Shown here: positions 26,799 to 35,780 of the stretch, piece by piece | Numbering within the stretch: the stretch's first letter is position 1 | How the letters are laid out: each line of letters opens with the position of its first letter | From: Halobellus salinus | GTDB lineage: Archaea > Halobacteriota > Halobacteria > Halobacteriales > Haloferacaceae | Direction: 5' to 3' | DNA length: 64,000 nucleotides | Assembly (NCBI RefSeq): GCF_014646875.1 | Contig: NZ_BMOC01000007.1 | Location: 1-64,000 of the forward strand | The notes under the pieces: model-generated | What the model saw: only the letters and a program-made list of their open reading frames with translations | Told to the model about the DNA's origin: nothing | Databases searched by the model: none | Made by a program: the position numbers and the translations under genes

Positions 26799-27986
26799 AT
26801 GAAAAACGACACAACGATACTTCGACTCGTCATCGTCACTGTTGCGCTCGCAACAGTCGTCGGTGCGGTAGCACCGGGGATGGCGGTCGCCCAAGAGGAC
26901 CCGCCCGTGCCGCCCCACCGCTACTACGGCACGGTGAGCGACGCCAACGGCAACGCGATCAGCGGCGTGACCGTCGAGGTCGTCTACGACGGCGCGGAAG
27001 TCGCCAACGATACTACCGACGCCGACGGCTACTACGACCTCCAAGTCCCACAGGAGAACGGGATCGAGGAGGGCGACAAAGTCACCATCACCGTCCGCGA
27101 TAGCTCCCAGAACGCGGCCTGGGAACCCGGCGGTGCCACCAAGGTGAACTTCGAGGCCGAGCCACCGGAAGAAACGCCCACCCCGACGCCCGAACCCGGT
27201 GACGGCGGCGGCGGTGGTGGCGGTGGTGGTGGTGGCGGCGGCGGCGGCGGTGCCGCCCCCGCCCCCGAACAGGATGTCGAGGGTGACGCGGCCGCCGACT
27301 CCAGCTTCGACGGCCGGACGCTCTCGACGCAGGTCGACAGCGCGAGCGCCGGCAGCAGCGTCACGTCCTCGCTGAACGACGACACCGTCGACGAGAACAT
27401 CCAGAACACCGGCGCATCGCTGAACTCGCTGACCACCGAGTTCGCGAACGACGTGTCGAACGCCGACTTCGACACGACCTACAGCGCGACGAACCCGAGC
27501 GACGACGTGCCGGACCTCTCGTCGCAGACCGACGCTGACGAGGTCGCGTACGTCAACGTCGACACCGACGTCGCCGAGGACGATCTCGACAGCGTGACCT
27601 TCGAGTTCAGCGTGAGCCGCGACCGGCTGTCCGAAGCCGGATTCGACCCCGACGAAGTCGCGCTCTACCGGTACAACGGTGGCGAGTACACCGAACTCGA
27701 CACGTCGATCGACTCGGAAGGTGACGACCGCGTCACCTACACCGCCGAGTCGCCCGGCCTGTCGGTGTTCGCCATCGGCGCGGCGAGCGAGCAGGTGACC
27801 ACTACGGCAACGCCGGAACCGGACACTGCGACGCCCGAGCCGGACACCGCGACGCCGGAACCGGACACCGCGACGCCGACCGACACCCAGACGACGACGG
27901 ACACTGGGACGCCCGGCTTCGGCCCGATTGTCGCGATCACCGCGCTGCTGGCGCTCGCGTTCGCGGCGCTGCGACGGCGCGCGTAA
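26799..27986 (+). CDS. PGF-CTERM surface protein with carboxypeptidase-like and PGF-pre-PGF domains
   Basis: An N-terminal signal (RLVIVTVALATVVGAVAPGMAVA) is followed by a carboxypeptidase-regulatory-like beta sandwich (YYGTVSDANGNAISGVTVEVVYDGAEV). A 17-Gly linker follows, then a PGF-pre-PGF-like domain (DSVTFEFSVSRDRLSEAGFDPDEVALYRYNGGEY...LSVFAIGA). A Thr/Pro spacer leads to TPGFGPIVAITALLALAFAALRRRA. The PGF motif plus transmembrane helix plus basic tail is the archaeosortase A sorting signal. It lies 90 bp after the giant surface protein and may act with it in the envelope. Start ATG 26,799. Confidence 0.85.
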   Translation: MKNDTTILRLVIVTVALATVVGAVAPGMAVAQEDPPVPPHRYYGTVSDANGNAISGVTVEVVYDGAEVANDTTDADGYYDLQVPQENGIEEGDKVTITVRDSSQNAAWEPGGATKVNFEAEPPEETPTPTPEPGDGGGGGGGGGGGGGGGGAAPAPEQDVEGDAAADSSFDGRTLSTQVDSASAGSSVTSSLNDDTVDENIQNTGASLNSLTTEFANDVSNADFDTTYSATNPSDDVPDLSSQTDADEVAYVNVDTDVAEDDLDSVTFEFSVSRDRLSEAGFDPDEVALYRYNGGEYTELDTSIDSEGDDRVTYTAESPGLSVFAIGAASEQVTTTATPEPDTATPEPDTATPEPDTATPTDTQTTTDTGTPGFGPIVAITALLALAFAALRRRA

Positions 27987-28086
27987 CCACGACTGACCGC
28001 CGGTAGCGGTCGCCCGCGTTCACTTTTTATCCGCGCTCGAACGACGAACGACCACCGTTTTCTCCGCCCCCTCCCACACACCACGT

Positions 28087-28893
28087 ATGCCCCCGACCGT
28101 CGCGGCCTGCCAACTTTCGATTGCGGACCTCGATCCCGCCGCAAACCTCGCGACCGTCGAATCCCGACTCGACAGCCTCCCTGACGCCGTCGACGTCGCG
28201 GTCTTCCCCGAGTGCGCGCTCACCGGGTTCGTGCCCGACGACCGGGTCGAAGACGCCGCGCTCCGGATCGACGGCGACCGGATCGCCCGCCTCCGCGAGA
28301 TCGCAGCAGCACGGCGGACGGCACTCCTCGTCGGGTTCGTCGAGACCGACGGCGACGACCTGTACAACACCACGGCGTACCTCGCGCCCGACGGCACGAC
28401 GACCACCTACCGGAAACGCCACCTCTGGGGTCGCGAGGCCGAGGTCCTGACCGCTGGCGACGACCTCGTGACCGTCGAGACGCCGGTCGGAACCGCCGGC
28501 GTCCTCACCTGCTACGACCTCAACTTCGTGGGCGACAGCGCCGACCTGGCAGATAGAGACGTCGACGCGCTGTTCGTCGTGGGCGCGTGGCCCGCGGCGT
28601 ACAGCGAGAACTGGCGGCTCCTGCTCCGGGCCCGCGCGCTCGACGGCGTCCGGTGGGTGGTCGGCGCGGGGCGGACCGGGCGGCGGAGCGTCCCCGGCGA
28701 CAGCGACGCGGACACCAGCACTGACGGCGACACCACGACCGACGCCGTCGCGTACGCCGGCCGCTCCGCCGTGATCCGCCCGGACGGTGGGATCCACGCC
28801 GCGTTGGACCGCCGCGAGGACGATCTCGTCGCCGAACTCGATCCCGACACCCTCGCGGCCCACCGCGAGTTCGTCGGGTCGGTTTCGGAGTGA
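28087..28893 (+). CDS. Carbon-nitrogen hydrolase (nitrilase superfamily)
   Basis: The 268-residue cytoplasmic enzyme has the catalytic triad of the nitrilase superfamily: Glu in VFPECALTGF near residue 40, Lys in TTYRKRHLW near 105, and Cys in GVLTCYDLNF near 143. It fits the amidase/omega-amidase-like branch; the substrate cannot be decided. A low-complexity insert (GDSDADTSTDGDTTTDA) appears near residue 205, within an otherwise conserved region, and a disordered surface loop is likely. Confidence 0.88.
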   Translation: MPPTVAACQLSIADLDPAANLATVESRLDSLPDAVDVAVFPECALTGFVPDDRVEDAALRIDGDRIARLREIAAARRTALLVGFVETDGDDLYNTTAYLAPDGTTTTYRKRHLWGREAEVLTAGDDLVTVETPVGTAGVLTCYDLNFVGDSADLADRDVDALFVVGAWPAAYSENWRLLLRARALDGVRWVVGAGRTGRRSVPGDSDADTSTDGDTTTDAVAYAGRSAVIRPDGGIHAALDRREDDLVAELDPDTLAAHREFVGSVSE

Positions 28894-28930
28894 CCGCGAC
28901 TTTTTCACCCCGGCACCCATCGATGCGGGT

Positions 28931-29344
28931 ATGACCGACGACGACACCTCACAGACGGATCGCGAGGTCTCCTTGGGCGTCCCGCGCGGCGTCCTCGACT
29001 CCCTGCCGGAGGATGGCGACAGCGCCGCCGCGGACATAAAGAAGGCCGTTGCGGGGCTCGAAGGCAGCCTGAACGACGCCATCGCTTCTGCGGAGTCGGA
29101 CTCGGAGGCCGCGAGCCACGCGGCCGACGCCGTTGAGCACCTCGAAGACCGGATGGAGACCTACGACGAGTTCGTCCCCGAACTCAGGGCGTGGGGGCAG
29201 TCGCCGATCTACGCGATCGCGTGGCGGAACCTCTACGCCGAACTGATCGCCCAGCTCTACGACCACGAGTGGCTCGCCGCCCAGATCGACCGCGAGCGCA
29301 ACTACCGGCTGGTTGAAGATGGGATCCGGTTCGGGAAAGACTAA
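28931..29344 (+). CDS. Conserved haloarchaeal protein of unknown function
   Basis: The 137-residue acidic protein is largely helical. It has a disordered N-terminus, then LEGSLNDAIASAESDSEAASHAADAVEHLEDRMETYDEFVPELRAWGQSPIYAIAWRNLYAELIAQLYDHEWLAAQID. The hydrophobic, Trp/Tyr-rich second half suggests a helical bundle or protein-binding surface. No family with known function is recognised. Start ATG 28,931, 38 bp after the nitrilase gene. The 198 bases that follow hold no gene. Confidence 0.7.
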   Translation: MTDDDTSQTDREVSLGVPRGVLDSLPEDGDSAAADIKKAVAGLEGSLNDAIASAESDSEAASHAADAVEHLEDRMETYDEFVPELRAWGQSPIYAIAWRNLYAELIAQLYDHEWLAAQIDRERNYRLVEDGIRFGKD

Positions 29345-29542
29345 CGACTCACGAGGCCACAGCCGGCGATTGCAGGCGACTTCGGACGCGCGATGGCTGG
29401 TCGGGACTCCGCCATCGTGAGACTGGACGGGGCCGCGGGGGCCTCCGGAGTCTTCCCCGCACCAGTCACGACAGTTCCACTCAGGACAACACAGTACACG
29501 CAGTACGCGCACTTTTTTGTCCAGCGGCTCCGACTACCGTGT

Positions 29543-29833
29543 ATGTCGCTGGAACTGCGGTTCTTCGCCACCTTCCGCGAGGCGGTCGGGACGAAGACCA
29601 TCAACCGGGAGTACGACGCCGCCACCGTCGGCGACGTTCTGGTCGCGCTCGAGTCCGAGTTCGAGGGGTTGGCGGGGGAGGTTCTCGACGACGGCGCGGT
29701 CCAACCCCAGGTGAACGTCCTGCTGAACGGCCGGGACGTGACCCACGAGCAGGGCATCGACACGCCGATCGAGCCCGACGACACCGTGAGCGTCTTTCCG
29801 CCCGTCGCGGGCGGCACGAGGGCGGGGGCGTGA
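29543..29833 (+). CDS. SAMP/MoaD-like ubiquitin-fold protein with a 5-residue tail after Gly-Gly
   Basis: The 96-residue beta-grasp protein resembles archaeal small modifier proteins and MoaD: ELRFFATFREAVGTKTI, then VLLNGRDVTHEQGIDTPIEPDDTVSVFPPVAGG. Such proteins are adenylated on the C-terminal Gly-Gly for sulfur transfer or protein conjugation. Here the frame continues TRAGA before the stop, so Gly-Gly is not terminal. The stop overlaps the GTG start of the next gene. It would need trimming to be active, or it has lost function. Confidence 0.82.
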   Translation: MSLELRFFATFREAVGTKTINREYDAATVGDVLVALESEFEGLAGEVLDDGAVQPQVNVLLNGRDVTHEQGIDTPIEPDDTVSVFPPVAGGTRAGA

Positions 29834-30099
29834 CCGACGCGCGCGTCACTCGGGAGAAGTCCTACCGCGGGATCTCGCTGCGGCTCGCCCGGGAGTACCT
29901 GGTGAAGCTCGGCGGCGACGCCGTCGCTGACGGCCGCGTCGAAGCCGACGAGTGGGCTGCGTCGCTGTCGGCAGAGACGGTGTCGATCGGCCCGACGATC
30001 GAACTGACGGAGGTGACAGTCGTTTTCGAGGGGGACACCGACGCGCTCGAGGGACTCGTCCCGCGGTTCTCCCAGAAGGCGATGCGTGCGGGTGGGTGA
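29830..30099 (+). CDS. MoaD-associated small domain protein (DUF1952-like, tentative)
   Basis: A GTG at 29,830 overlaps the stop of the MoaD-like gene by 4 bp. The 89-residue product reads SYRGISLRLAREYLVKLGGDA, EWAASLSAETVSIGPTIELTEVTVVFEGDTDALEGLVPRFSQKAMRAGG. In other prokaryotes a similar domain is linked to MoaD-like proteins as a C-terminal module, which fits the overlap. It also ends in Gly-Gly. Family assignment is from memory and tentative. Confidence 0.6.
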   Translation: MTDARVTREKSYRGISLRLAREYLVKLGGDAVADGRVEADEWAASLSAETVSIGPTIELTEVTVVFEGDTDALEGLVPRFSQKAMRAGG

Positions 30100-30559
30100 G
30101 ACACCGTCGGACGGCGACGACCGACACGGCCGCGACTCCCACCGCGACCGGTGGAGTCGCCTCCCGTCGGGCCGCGGCCCGACGCCGGCCGACGACGAGA
30201 GCGGGTCGTCGCTCCCGCTCGACGGCGACGTGTTGCTCTACACCGGCGCGACCGCGAGCGTCGCCCCCGAGCGGATCGAGCCGCTGCTCCGGGCGGCGCA
30301 GACGTACCTCCAGGAGCGTGTGGACCGCTACCGCCGCGGCTACGAGTCGGCGTTCGTCGACGACGAGCGGCGGATGCTGCTGGTGCCGGCGGGTCACTGG
30401 GCGGAAGTCGGCGCGGAGTTGGGGCTGCCCGAGCGGGAGGTTGACGCCGTCCGGCGGGCGCACGCCCAACAGCTCAGGCGGATCGGCTCGACGGCGGATA
30501 GACGCGAGGAGTTCGAGACCGCCCTGGAGATCCGCGAGGCGGTCGTGATCGGCGAGTAG
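30086..30559 (+). CDS. Hypothetical haloarchaeal protein
   Basis: The 157-residue frame starts at a GTG that overlaps the previous gene by 14 bp. After a disordered basic/acidic N-terminus of about 40 residues it has a helical domain: LLYTGATASVAPERIEPLLRAAQTYLQERVDRYRRGYESAF, VPAGHWAEVGAELGLPEREVDAVRRAHAQQLRRIGS. It is not recognised beyond conserved haloarchaeal proteins of unknown function. It probably shares a transcript with the MoaD-like pair. Confidence 0.6.
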   Translation: MRVGETPSDGDDRHGRDSHRDRWSRLPSGRGPTPADDESGSSLPLDGDVLLYTGATASVAPERIEPLLRAAQTYLQERVDRYRRGYESAFVDDERRMLLVPAGHWAEVGAELGLPEREVDAVRRAHAQQLRRIGSTADRREEFETALEIREAVVIGE

Positions 30560-30563
30560 GCGG

Positions 30564-31106
30564 CTACGACTCGCGGCCGGGCCCCCCGGCGGGGCCGTAG
30601 CGCTCCTCGACCGCCCGGAGATACTCGGCCAGAAAGGCCCGGTCGGCGTCGGGCCGTCCACCGTCGGTTGCGTCTGCGTCAACGTCGACGTCGACGTCGA
30701 CGTCGACGTCGGCAGGCGGGTTCGGGTCGGGCGCCGAATCGGGGTCAGCCTCGGAACCGGAGTCGGGCGCCGAATCGGGGTCAGCCTCGGAACCGGAGTC
30801 GAGCGCCGAATCGGGGTCAGCCTCGGAACCGGGGCCGACCCCGGAAGCCCGGGAACCGCCGGGATCCCGGGAAGCGACGGCCGAGACGGCCCGCTCGACG
30901 TCAACGAGGAGGGCTTCGAGTTCGTCGCGGGGCTGGTGACACAGCCCTCGGTAACACTCCTTGCAGAGGTGCTCGAAGGACTTGTCGTGTCGCTCCCAGC
31001 GGTTGCCCTGCTTGTCGTACTCGCGTGCTTCCGACCGGGGGAGCGACGTGCCGCAGGCGATACAGACGACCGTCGTCCCGTCCCGGTTGGTCCGGGAACG
31101 CCACAT
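30564..31106 (-). CDS. Zinc-finger protein with acidic repeat tail
   Basis: The start MWRSRTNRDGTTVVCIACGTSLPRSEAREYDKQGNRWER gives a first CxxC; HLCKECYRGLCHQPRDELE gives the second, so one zinc site is likely. The remaining 110 residues are low complexity: GSEADPDSAPDS in three tandem units and a DVDVDVDVDVDAD run. The C-terminus (DADRAFLAEYLRAVEERYG) is a helix. Such zinc proteins are common and uncharacterised in haloarchaea. Convergent with the gene ending at 30,559. The 270 bases upstream to 31,376 show only a TATA-like TTTATCG for the next gene. Confidence 0.75.
   Translation of the reverse strand: MWRSRTNRDGTTVVCIACGTSLPRSEAREYDKQGNRWERHDKSFEHLCKECYRGLCHQPRDELEALLVDVERAVSAVASRDPGGSRASGVGPGSEADPDSALDSGSEADPDSAPDSGSEADPDSAPDPNPPADVDVDVDVDVDADATDGGRPDADRAFLAEYLRAVEERYGPAGGPGRES
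30681..30835. repeat. Coding tandem repeats: GTCGAC runs and a 36-bp unit
   Basis: Bases 30,681-30,711 are five near-perfect copies of the hexamer ACGTCG (poly Asp-Val in the product). From about 30,726 a 36-bp unit (GTCGGGCGCCGAATCGGGGT and 16 more bases) is repeated three times with few changes. Both lie inside the zinc-finger gene, preserve its frame, and probably expand by slippage. Confidence 0.85.
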
Positions 31107-31376
31107 ACACCCACCCAGGATCCACCGGCACTTAGCGTTTATCGATAGGACGACCGCACTGGTCAGTGGAGGTGAACGTGGAGGCAACAGCGGAGCGACG
31201 GCCTCGGAAGCCCCCTCGCGCTCGCGGGACTCCGGGTCGGCGGTGGATTCTCGAGCACCCCCCGCTGGCTCACGCGCGAGTGAAACGCCCGGCCGAGTGT
31301 GGCCCCAGCGGTCGACACCGCCCGTCCGAGACGGTATCCCGCGCCATTTATCGGCCGCCCCCGCGTGAAACCGGGT

Positions 31377-31859
31377 ATGCAGGTGAAATCCCGACACCAC
31401 CTCCGCGCGGACGAGATCGATGACCTGGAGGCGACCATCGCCGCGGGAACCGGCGTCGATCTCCCCGGCGACACCTACGAAATGGTCGACCTCGGCGACG
31501 AGTCGTTCGGCGTCGTCCTCGTCGACGGCAATCCCGACGTGGTCCGGTTCGGCGACGGCGAGGCGTTCCTGACTGTCCGGGGCGCGAACCGCCACGAACC
31601 CACACGCGGGATCGTGACCGTCGATGCGGGCGCGATCTCGTTCGTCAGCGACGGCGCGGACGTGATGCGCCCGGGGATTGTCGAGGCCGACGCCGAGATC
31701 GGGGCGGGCGATCTCGTCACGATCGCCGAGGAGACCCACGGAAAGACGCTCGCGATCGGGCGGGCGCTGGTCGACGGCCCGGAGATGGTCGGAAATTCGG
31801 GGAAGGTCGTGGAGTCGATCCACCACGTCGGCGACGACCTCTTTCAGTTTGCGGTGTGA
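31377..31859 (+). CDS. PUA-domain RNA-binding protein (DUF1947 plus PUA type)
   Basis: The 160-residue protein has an N-terminal pre-PUA domain (MQVKSRHHLRADEIDDLEATIAAGTGVDLPGD) and a C-terminal PUA domain (GIVTVDAGAISFVSDGADVMRPGIVEADAEIGAGDLVTIAEETHGKTLAIGRAL). This matches archaeal proteins related to eukaryotic MCT-1, implicated in tRNA or translation-related RNA binding. ATG 31,377 follows a TATA-like element by about 25 bp, consistent with a leaderless message. Confidence 0.85.
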   Translation: MQVKSRHHLRADEIDDLEATIAAGTGVDLPGDTYEMVDLGDESFGVVLVDGNPDVVRFGDGEAFLTVRGANRHEPTRGIVTVDAGAISFVSDGADVMRPGIVEADAEIGAGDLVTIAEETHGKTLAIGRALVDGPEMVGNSGKVVESIHHVGDDLFQFAV

Positions 31860-31976
31860 GAGGCTAGAAACCGGTGTTGTGTGGGGGTTCGACGAACCGG
31901 CCGCGTCACGATCTGCGACCGCGTCAGACGGACGTCTGACGTAAGAACTAACCCGGTACTGACGCTTGAGGATTCT

Positions 31977-32330
31977 ATGGGAATTATGAGCAAGATCATT
32001 GGCAGTGACGGACAGCACTCGACTGATGAGTACCTCGATCTCGACGTCGACGGGATCGAAGCCTCCCGCGGCGACGCCGGGATGAGCGTCCGGATCGCGA
32101 CCATCAGCGAGCGCCAGGACGTCATCGACATCAAAGACGCCGTCTACGACGGTGATCTCGTCATCGCCGACATCACCCGCCACACCACGAGCGACAACAC
32201 GATGAAACGCATCGTTGATGAACTCCGGCAGGTCGCCGAGGAAGTCGACGGCGACATCGCCCAGAAGGCCGACGAACAGATCATCGTCACTCCCACCGAC
32301 GTCGCGGTCGCCCGCGAGAAACTGAACTGA
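31977..32330 (+). CDS. sepF: Archaeal cell-division protein SepF
   Basis: The 117-residue protein starts MGIMSKIIG, the short amphipathic membrane-targeting helix of SepF, followed by a disordered linker and the core [70 protein letters not shown]. SepF tethers FtsZ1/FtsZ2 rings to the membrane in archaea that use FtsZ. The length and both modules fit. It is a single gene with its own promoter region. Confidence 0.9.
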   Translation: MGIMSKIIGSDGQHSTDEYLDLDVDGIEASRGDAGMSVRIATISERQDVIDIKDAVYDGDLVIADITRHTTSDNTMKRIVDELRQVAEEVDGDIAQKADEQIIVTPTDVAVAREKLN

Positions 32331-32339
32331 CGGCCGCGT

Positions 32340-32471
32340 CGCGAGTCCCGGCGGAGCGTTTCTATTCGTTTTTTACAGGCTGCCGCGTCGAGTCGTCCGT
32401 CCTGCGGCCACGACCTCGCCGGCGGGGAGAACTTCTGCCCCGAGTGCGGCACCGACATCGCCGCCGACTGA
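32340..32471 (+). pseudogene. Zinc-ribbon fragment without a start codon
   Basis: In the same frame as sepF, beyond its stop, the sequence encodes [25 protein letters not shown] and a TGA at 32,469-32,471. This is a half zinc ribbon of the kind at the C-terminus of many archaeal proteins (one clean CPEC pair; the first CxxC has decayed to SCG). No ATG or GTG lies between the sepF stop and the fragment, so it is probably a gene remnant. Confidence 0.45.
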
Positions 32472-32591
32472 TCGCCGCAGCGTGCGTTCGCGGACGGCCG
32501 TCCGGGCTCGCAACCCAGCGGGTCGAGCATCCGTAGCCGGGGTTCCCAGAACCGACGGGCTTTCCTCTCCGCTCTCCGTACCCCGTCGTAG

Positions 32592-35546
32592 ATGAGCAAG
32601 GACTTCATCGAGGTTCGGGGCGCTGAGGAGCACAACCTCACGGACCTCGACGTCCGGATCCCGCGCGAAACGTTCACTGTGGTCACCGGCCTCTCGGGGT
32701 CGGGCAAGTCGTCGCTCGCCTTTGAGACCGTCTACGCGGAAGGCCAGCGCCGGTACATCGAGTCGCTGTCGGCGTACGCCCGCAACTTCCTGGGGCAGAT
32801 GGACAAACCGCAGGTCGAGTCCGTGGAGGGGCTCTCGCCCGCGATCTCCATCGACCAGAAGAACGCCGCCAACAACCCCCGGTCCACGGTAGGGACGGTC
32901 ACGGAGCTCCACGACTACCTCCGCCTGCTGTACGCTCGGGTCGGCGTGCAGTACGATCCCGACACCGGAGAGGAGGTCGGCGAGCAGTCGGCGCAGGACA
33001 TGGTGTCGCAACTGTTGGAACTGCCCGCAGGCACCCGCGCGAAGATCGCCGCGCCGATCGCCCGCGACCAGAAGGGCGCCTTCGAGGACCGCTTCGAGGA
33101 CCTCGTCGCCGACGGGTACGCCCGCGTTGAGGTCGACGGCGAACCCTACGACCTCACCACCGAGACCCCCGACCTCGACAAGAACTACGACCACACCATC
33201 GACGTGATCGTCGACCGGGTGAAGATCGACCCCGATGCGCGGTCGCGGATCGCCGACTCCGTCGAGACCGCCTTAGACGAGGCCGACGGGGTCCTGAAAG
33301 TGATTGTTCCCGACCCGCCGGCGGACGTGCCGTTCGGGTCGAACACTCGGTCGACGGGGTCGCTCGCCGAGGGCAGCGACGGCGACGACCGACTGACAGT
33401 GGAGTTCTCCGAGGAACTCGGCAACCCCAACTCCGATTTCCAGTTCTCCGCGATCGAGACGCGGTCGTTCTCGTTCAACAGCCCCTACGGCGCGTGTCCG
33501 GAGTGTGAGGGCCTCGGCCAGACAAAGGAGGTCGACGAGGAGCTGGTGGTCCGCGACCGCTCGAAACCGATCAAACACGTCTTCGAGGCGTGGTCGTACA
33601 ACCGGTCGTACTACCGGACGCGGCTCGACGCCGTCGCGAACCACTTCGGCGTGAGCGTCGGGACACCGTTCGACGACCTCAACGAGGACGTCCAGCGACA
33701 GTTCCTCTACGGAACGGATCGAGAAGTCGTCTTCGAGCGCCAGACCCGAAACGGAACGCGCCGGAAGACAAAGCGCTTCGAGGGCGTGCTCCCCAACCTC
33801 GAACGCCGTCACGTCGAGACCGACTCCGACTCCACGAGAGAACACATCGAGGACTACATGGCCGTCACCACCTGTCCGGTCTGCGAGGGGACACGGCTGA
33901 AAGAGCAGTCACGGTACGTCCGGATCGCGGACACCTCGATCACCGAGGTCAACCGGATGAGCATCGGGGACGCCCTGGAACATTTCGAGGGGTTGGAAGC
34001 CGAGTTGACCGAACGCGAGCGCACCATCGCCGAGGAGATCCTCAAGGAGATCCGTGCACGACTCGGATTCATGCAGGAGGTCGGGTTGGAGTACCTCACG
34101 CTCGACCGCGAGGCGTCGACGCTCTCGGGCGGAGAGAGCCAACGCATCCGGCTCGCGACCCAGGTCGGGTCCGGGCTGGTCGGGGTGTTGTACGTCCTCG
34201 ATGAACCATCGATCGGGCTCCACCAGCGGGACAACGACCGGCTGCTCGACACCCTCGAAGGGCTGCGCGACCTTGGCAACACCCTGCTCGTGGTCGAACA
34301 CGACGAGGAGACGATGCGCCGCGCCGACAACATCATCGATATGGGCCCCGGCCCGGGCGCTCGCGGCGGCGAGATCGTCGTGCAGGGCGACTTCGAGGAC
34401 GTCTGCAACGCCGACGACTCCGTCACCGGCGACTACCTCGCGGGCCGACGGTCGGTGCCGGTCCCGGAAGAACGCCGCGACTCTGACATCTTCATCACGA
34501 TCCGCGGCGCGCGCCAACACAACCTGAACGAACTCGACGTGCCGATCCCAGTCGGAGAGTTCACCGCGATCACCGGTGTGTCGGGGTCGGGGAAATCCAC
34601 CCTGATGCACGAGATCCTGTATAAGGGCCTCGCCCGGGAGATGAACGATAACACCTCGGTCGACCCCGGCGACCACGACGCCATTGAGGGGACCAACCAC
34701 ATCGAGACCGTGCGGCTGATCGATCAGTCGCCGATCGGTCGGACCCCACGGTCGAACCCCGCGACCTACACCGGCGTCTTCGACCACGTCCGGAAGCTGT
34801 TCGCGGAGACGAAGCTCTCGAAGCAGCGCGGCTACGAGAAGGGCCGCTTCTCGTTCAACGTGAAGGGCGGACGGTGTGAGGCCTGCGGCGGGCAAGGAAC
34901 CGTCAAGATCGAGATGAACTTCCTCTCGGACGTGTACGTCCCCTGTGAGGAGTGCGACGGCGCGCGGTACAACGACCGCACCCTCGACGTGACCTACAAG
35001 GGCGAGACCATCGCCGACGTGCTGGACATGGAGGTCTCCGAAGCCCTCGAATTCTTCGAGGCCAACTCCCAGCTTCGGCGGCGGCTCCAGTTGCTTGAAG
35101 ACGTCGGCCTCGGGTACATGACTCTCGGCCAGCCCTCGACGACGCTCTCCGGCGGCGAGGCCCAGCGCGTGAAACTCGCGGAGGAACTGGGCAAAAAGCA
35201 GACCGGCGACACGCTCTATCTGCTCGACGAGCCGACGACCGGACTACACAAAGCCGACGAGCGGAAGCTGATCGAGGTGCTCCAGCGACTCACCGACAAC
35301 GGGAACACTGTGGTCGTGGTCGAACACGAACTCGACCTGGTGAAAAACGCCGACACTATCGTCGACCTCGGCCCCGAGGGCGGCGAGGGCGGCGGGCAGG
35401 TCGTCGCCACCGGCACGCCCGAGGCGGTCGCCCGCACCGACGACTCCCACACCGGCCGCTACCTCCGGGACCTCCTGCCCGATGTCGACCTGGAGGGCCC
35501 GCGGTCGGACCGGCGAATGCCGGCACTTGCGGACGACGACGACTGA
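32592..35546 (+). CDS. uvrA: UvrABC excinuclease subunit A
   Basis: The 984-residue protein is the damage-recognition ATPase of bacterial-type nucleotide excision repair. First Walker A is GLSGSGKSS at residues 33-41, with signature [16 protein letters not shown]; second Walker A is GVSGSGKST, with signature [15 protein letters not shown] and Walker [13 protein letters not shown]. Zinc modules are CPEC...CPVC in the first half and CEACGGQG...CEEC in the second. Length fits the family. Haloarchaea acquired uvrABC from bacteria. uvrB and uvrC are not in this window. Confidence 0.97.
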   Translation: MSKDFIEVRGAEEHNLTDLDVRIPRETFTVVTGLSGSGKSSLAFETVYAEGQRRYIESLSAYARNFLGQMDKPQVESVEGLSPAISIDQKNAANNPRSTVGTVTELHDYLRLLYARVGVQYDPDTGEEVGEQSAQDMVSQLLELPAGTRAKIAAPIARDQKGAFEDRFEDLVADGYARVEVDGEPYDLTTETPDLDKNYDHTIDVIVDRVKIDPDARSRIADSVETALDEADGVLKVIVPDPPADVPFGSNTRSTGSLAEGSDGDDRLTVEFSEELGNPNSDFQFSAIETRSFSFNSPYGACPECEGLGQTKEVDEELVVRDRSKPIKHVFEAWSYNRSYYRTRLDAVANHFGVSVGTPFDDLNEDVQRQFLYGTDREVVFERQTRNGTRRKTKRFEGVLPNLERRHVETDSDSTREHIEDYMAVTTCPVCEGTRLKEQSRYVRIADTSITEVNRMSIGDALEHFEGLEAELTERERTIAEEILKEIRARLGFMQEVGLEYLTLDREASTLSGGESQRIRLATQVGSGLVGVLYVLDEPSIGLHQRDNDRLLDTLEGLRDLGNTLLVVEHDEETMRRADNIIDMGPGPGARGGEIVVQGDFEDVCNADDSVTGDYLAGRRSVPVPEERRDSDIFITIRGARQHNLNELDVPIPVGEFTAITGVSGSGKSTLMHEILYKGLAREMNDNTSVDPGDHDAIEGTNHIETVRLIDQSPIGRTPRSNPATYTGVFDHVRKLFAETKLSKQRGYEKGRFSFNVKGGRCEACGGQGTVKIEMNFLSDVYVPCEECDGARYNDRTLDVTYKGETIADVLDMEVSEALEFFEANSQLRRRLQLLEDVGLGYMTLGQPSTTLSGGEAQRVKLAEELGKKQTGDTLYLLDEPTTGLHKADERKLIEVLQRLTDNGNTVVVVEHELDLVKNADTIVDLGPEGGEGGGQVVATGTPEAVARTDDSHTGRYLRDLLPDVDLEGPRSDRRMPALADDDD

Positions 35547-35575
35547 TTCGCGACTGTCGGGCAGTCCGGGCCCGG

Positions 35576-35712
35576 AGATTTATATACGAATCCGGGACCA
35601 CCCGGCCCGTGAACTGACTACGGCCCCGCGTCGGGCAGCGATTGCTCGGCACGTCGGCGCGGGGCGCGGGGCGCGGGGCGCGGGGAGCGGGAGTGTCGAC
35701 TGTTCGCCACCC
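35576..35712 (+). ncRNA. Candidate structured small RNA with its own TATA box (copy 2 of 2)
   Basis: TTTATATA at 35,579-35,586 is followed by the same block as at 2,597-2,712. The stem is CCCCGCGTCG (35,624-35,633) and CGGCGCGGGG (35,655-35,664); a core of about 33 bases is identical to copy 1, as is the tail CGACTGTTCGCCAC. Compared with copy 1, three additional CGCGGGG units (21 bp) have been inserted after the stem. The stem change C-to-T at one position converts a C-G into a T-G (U-G) pair. It lies between uvrA and a flavoprotein gene. Transcription is inferred, not shown. Confidence 0.5.
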
Positions 35713-35780
35713 TCGAACCGGACCCACCCTGGTGTCCGGACAGAGAAGGTATTTGACCGCGCGGCCGGTACGGTTCGGTA

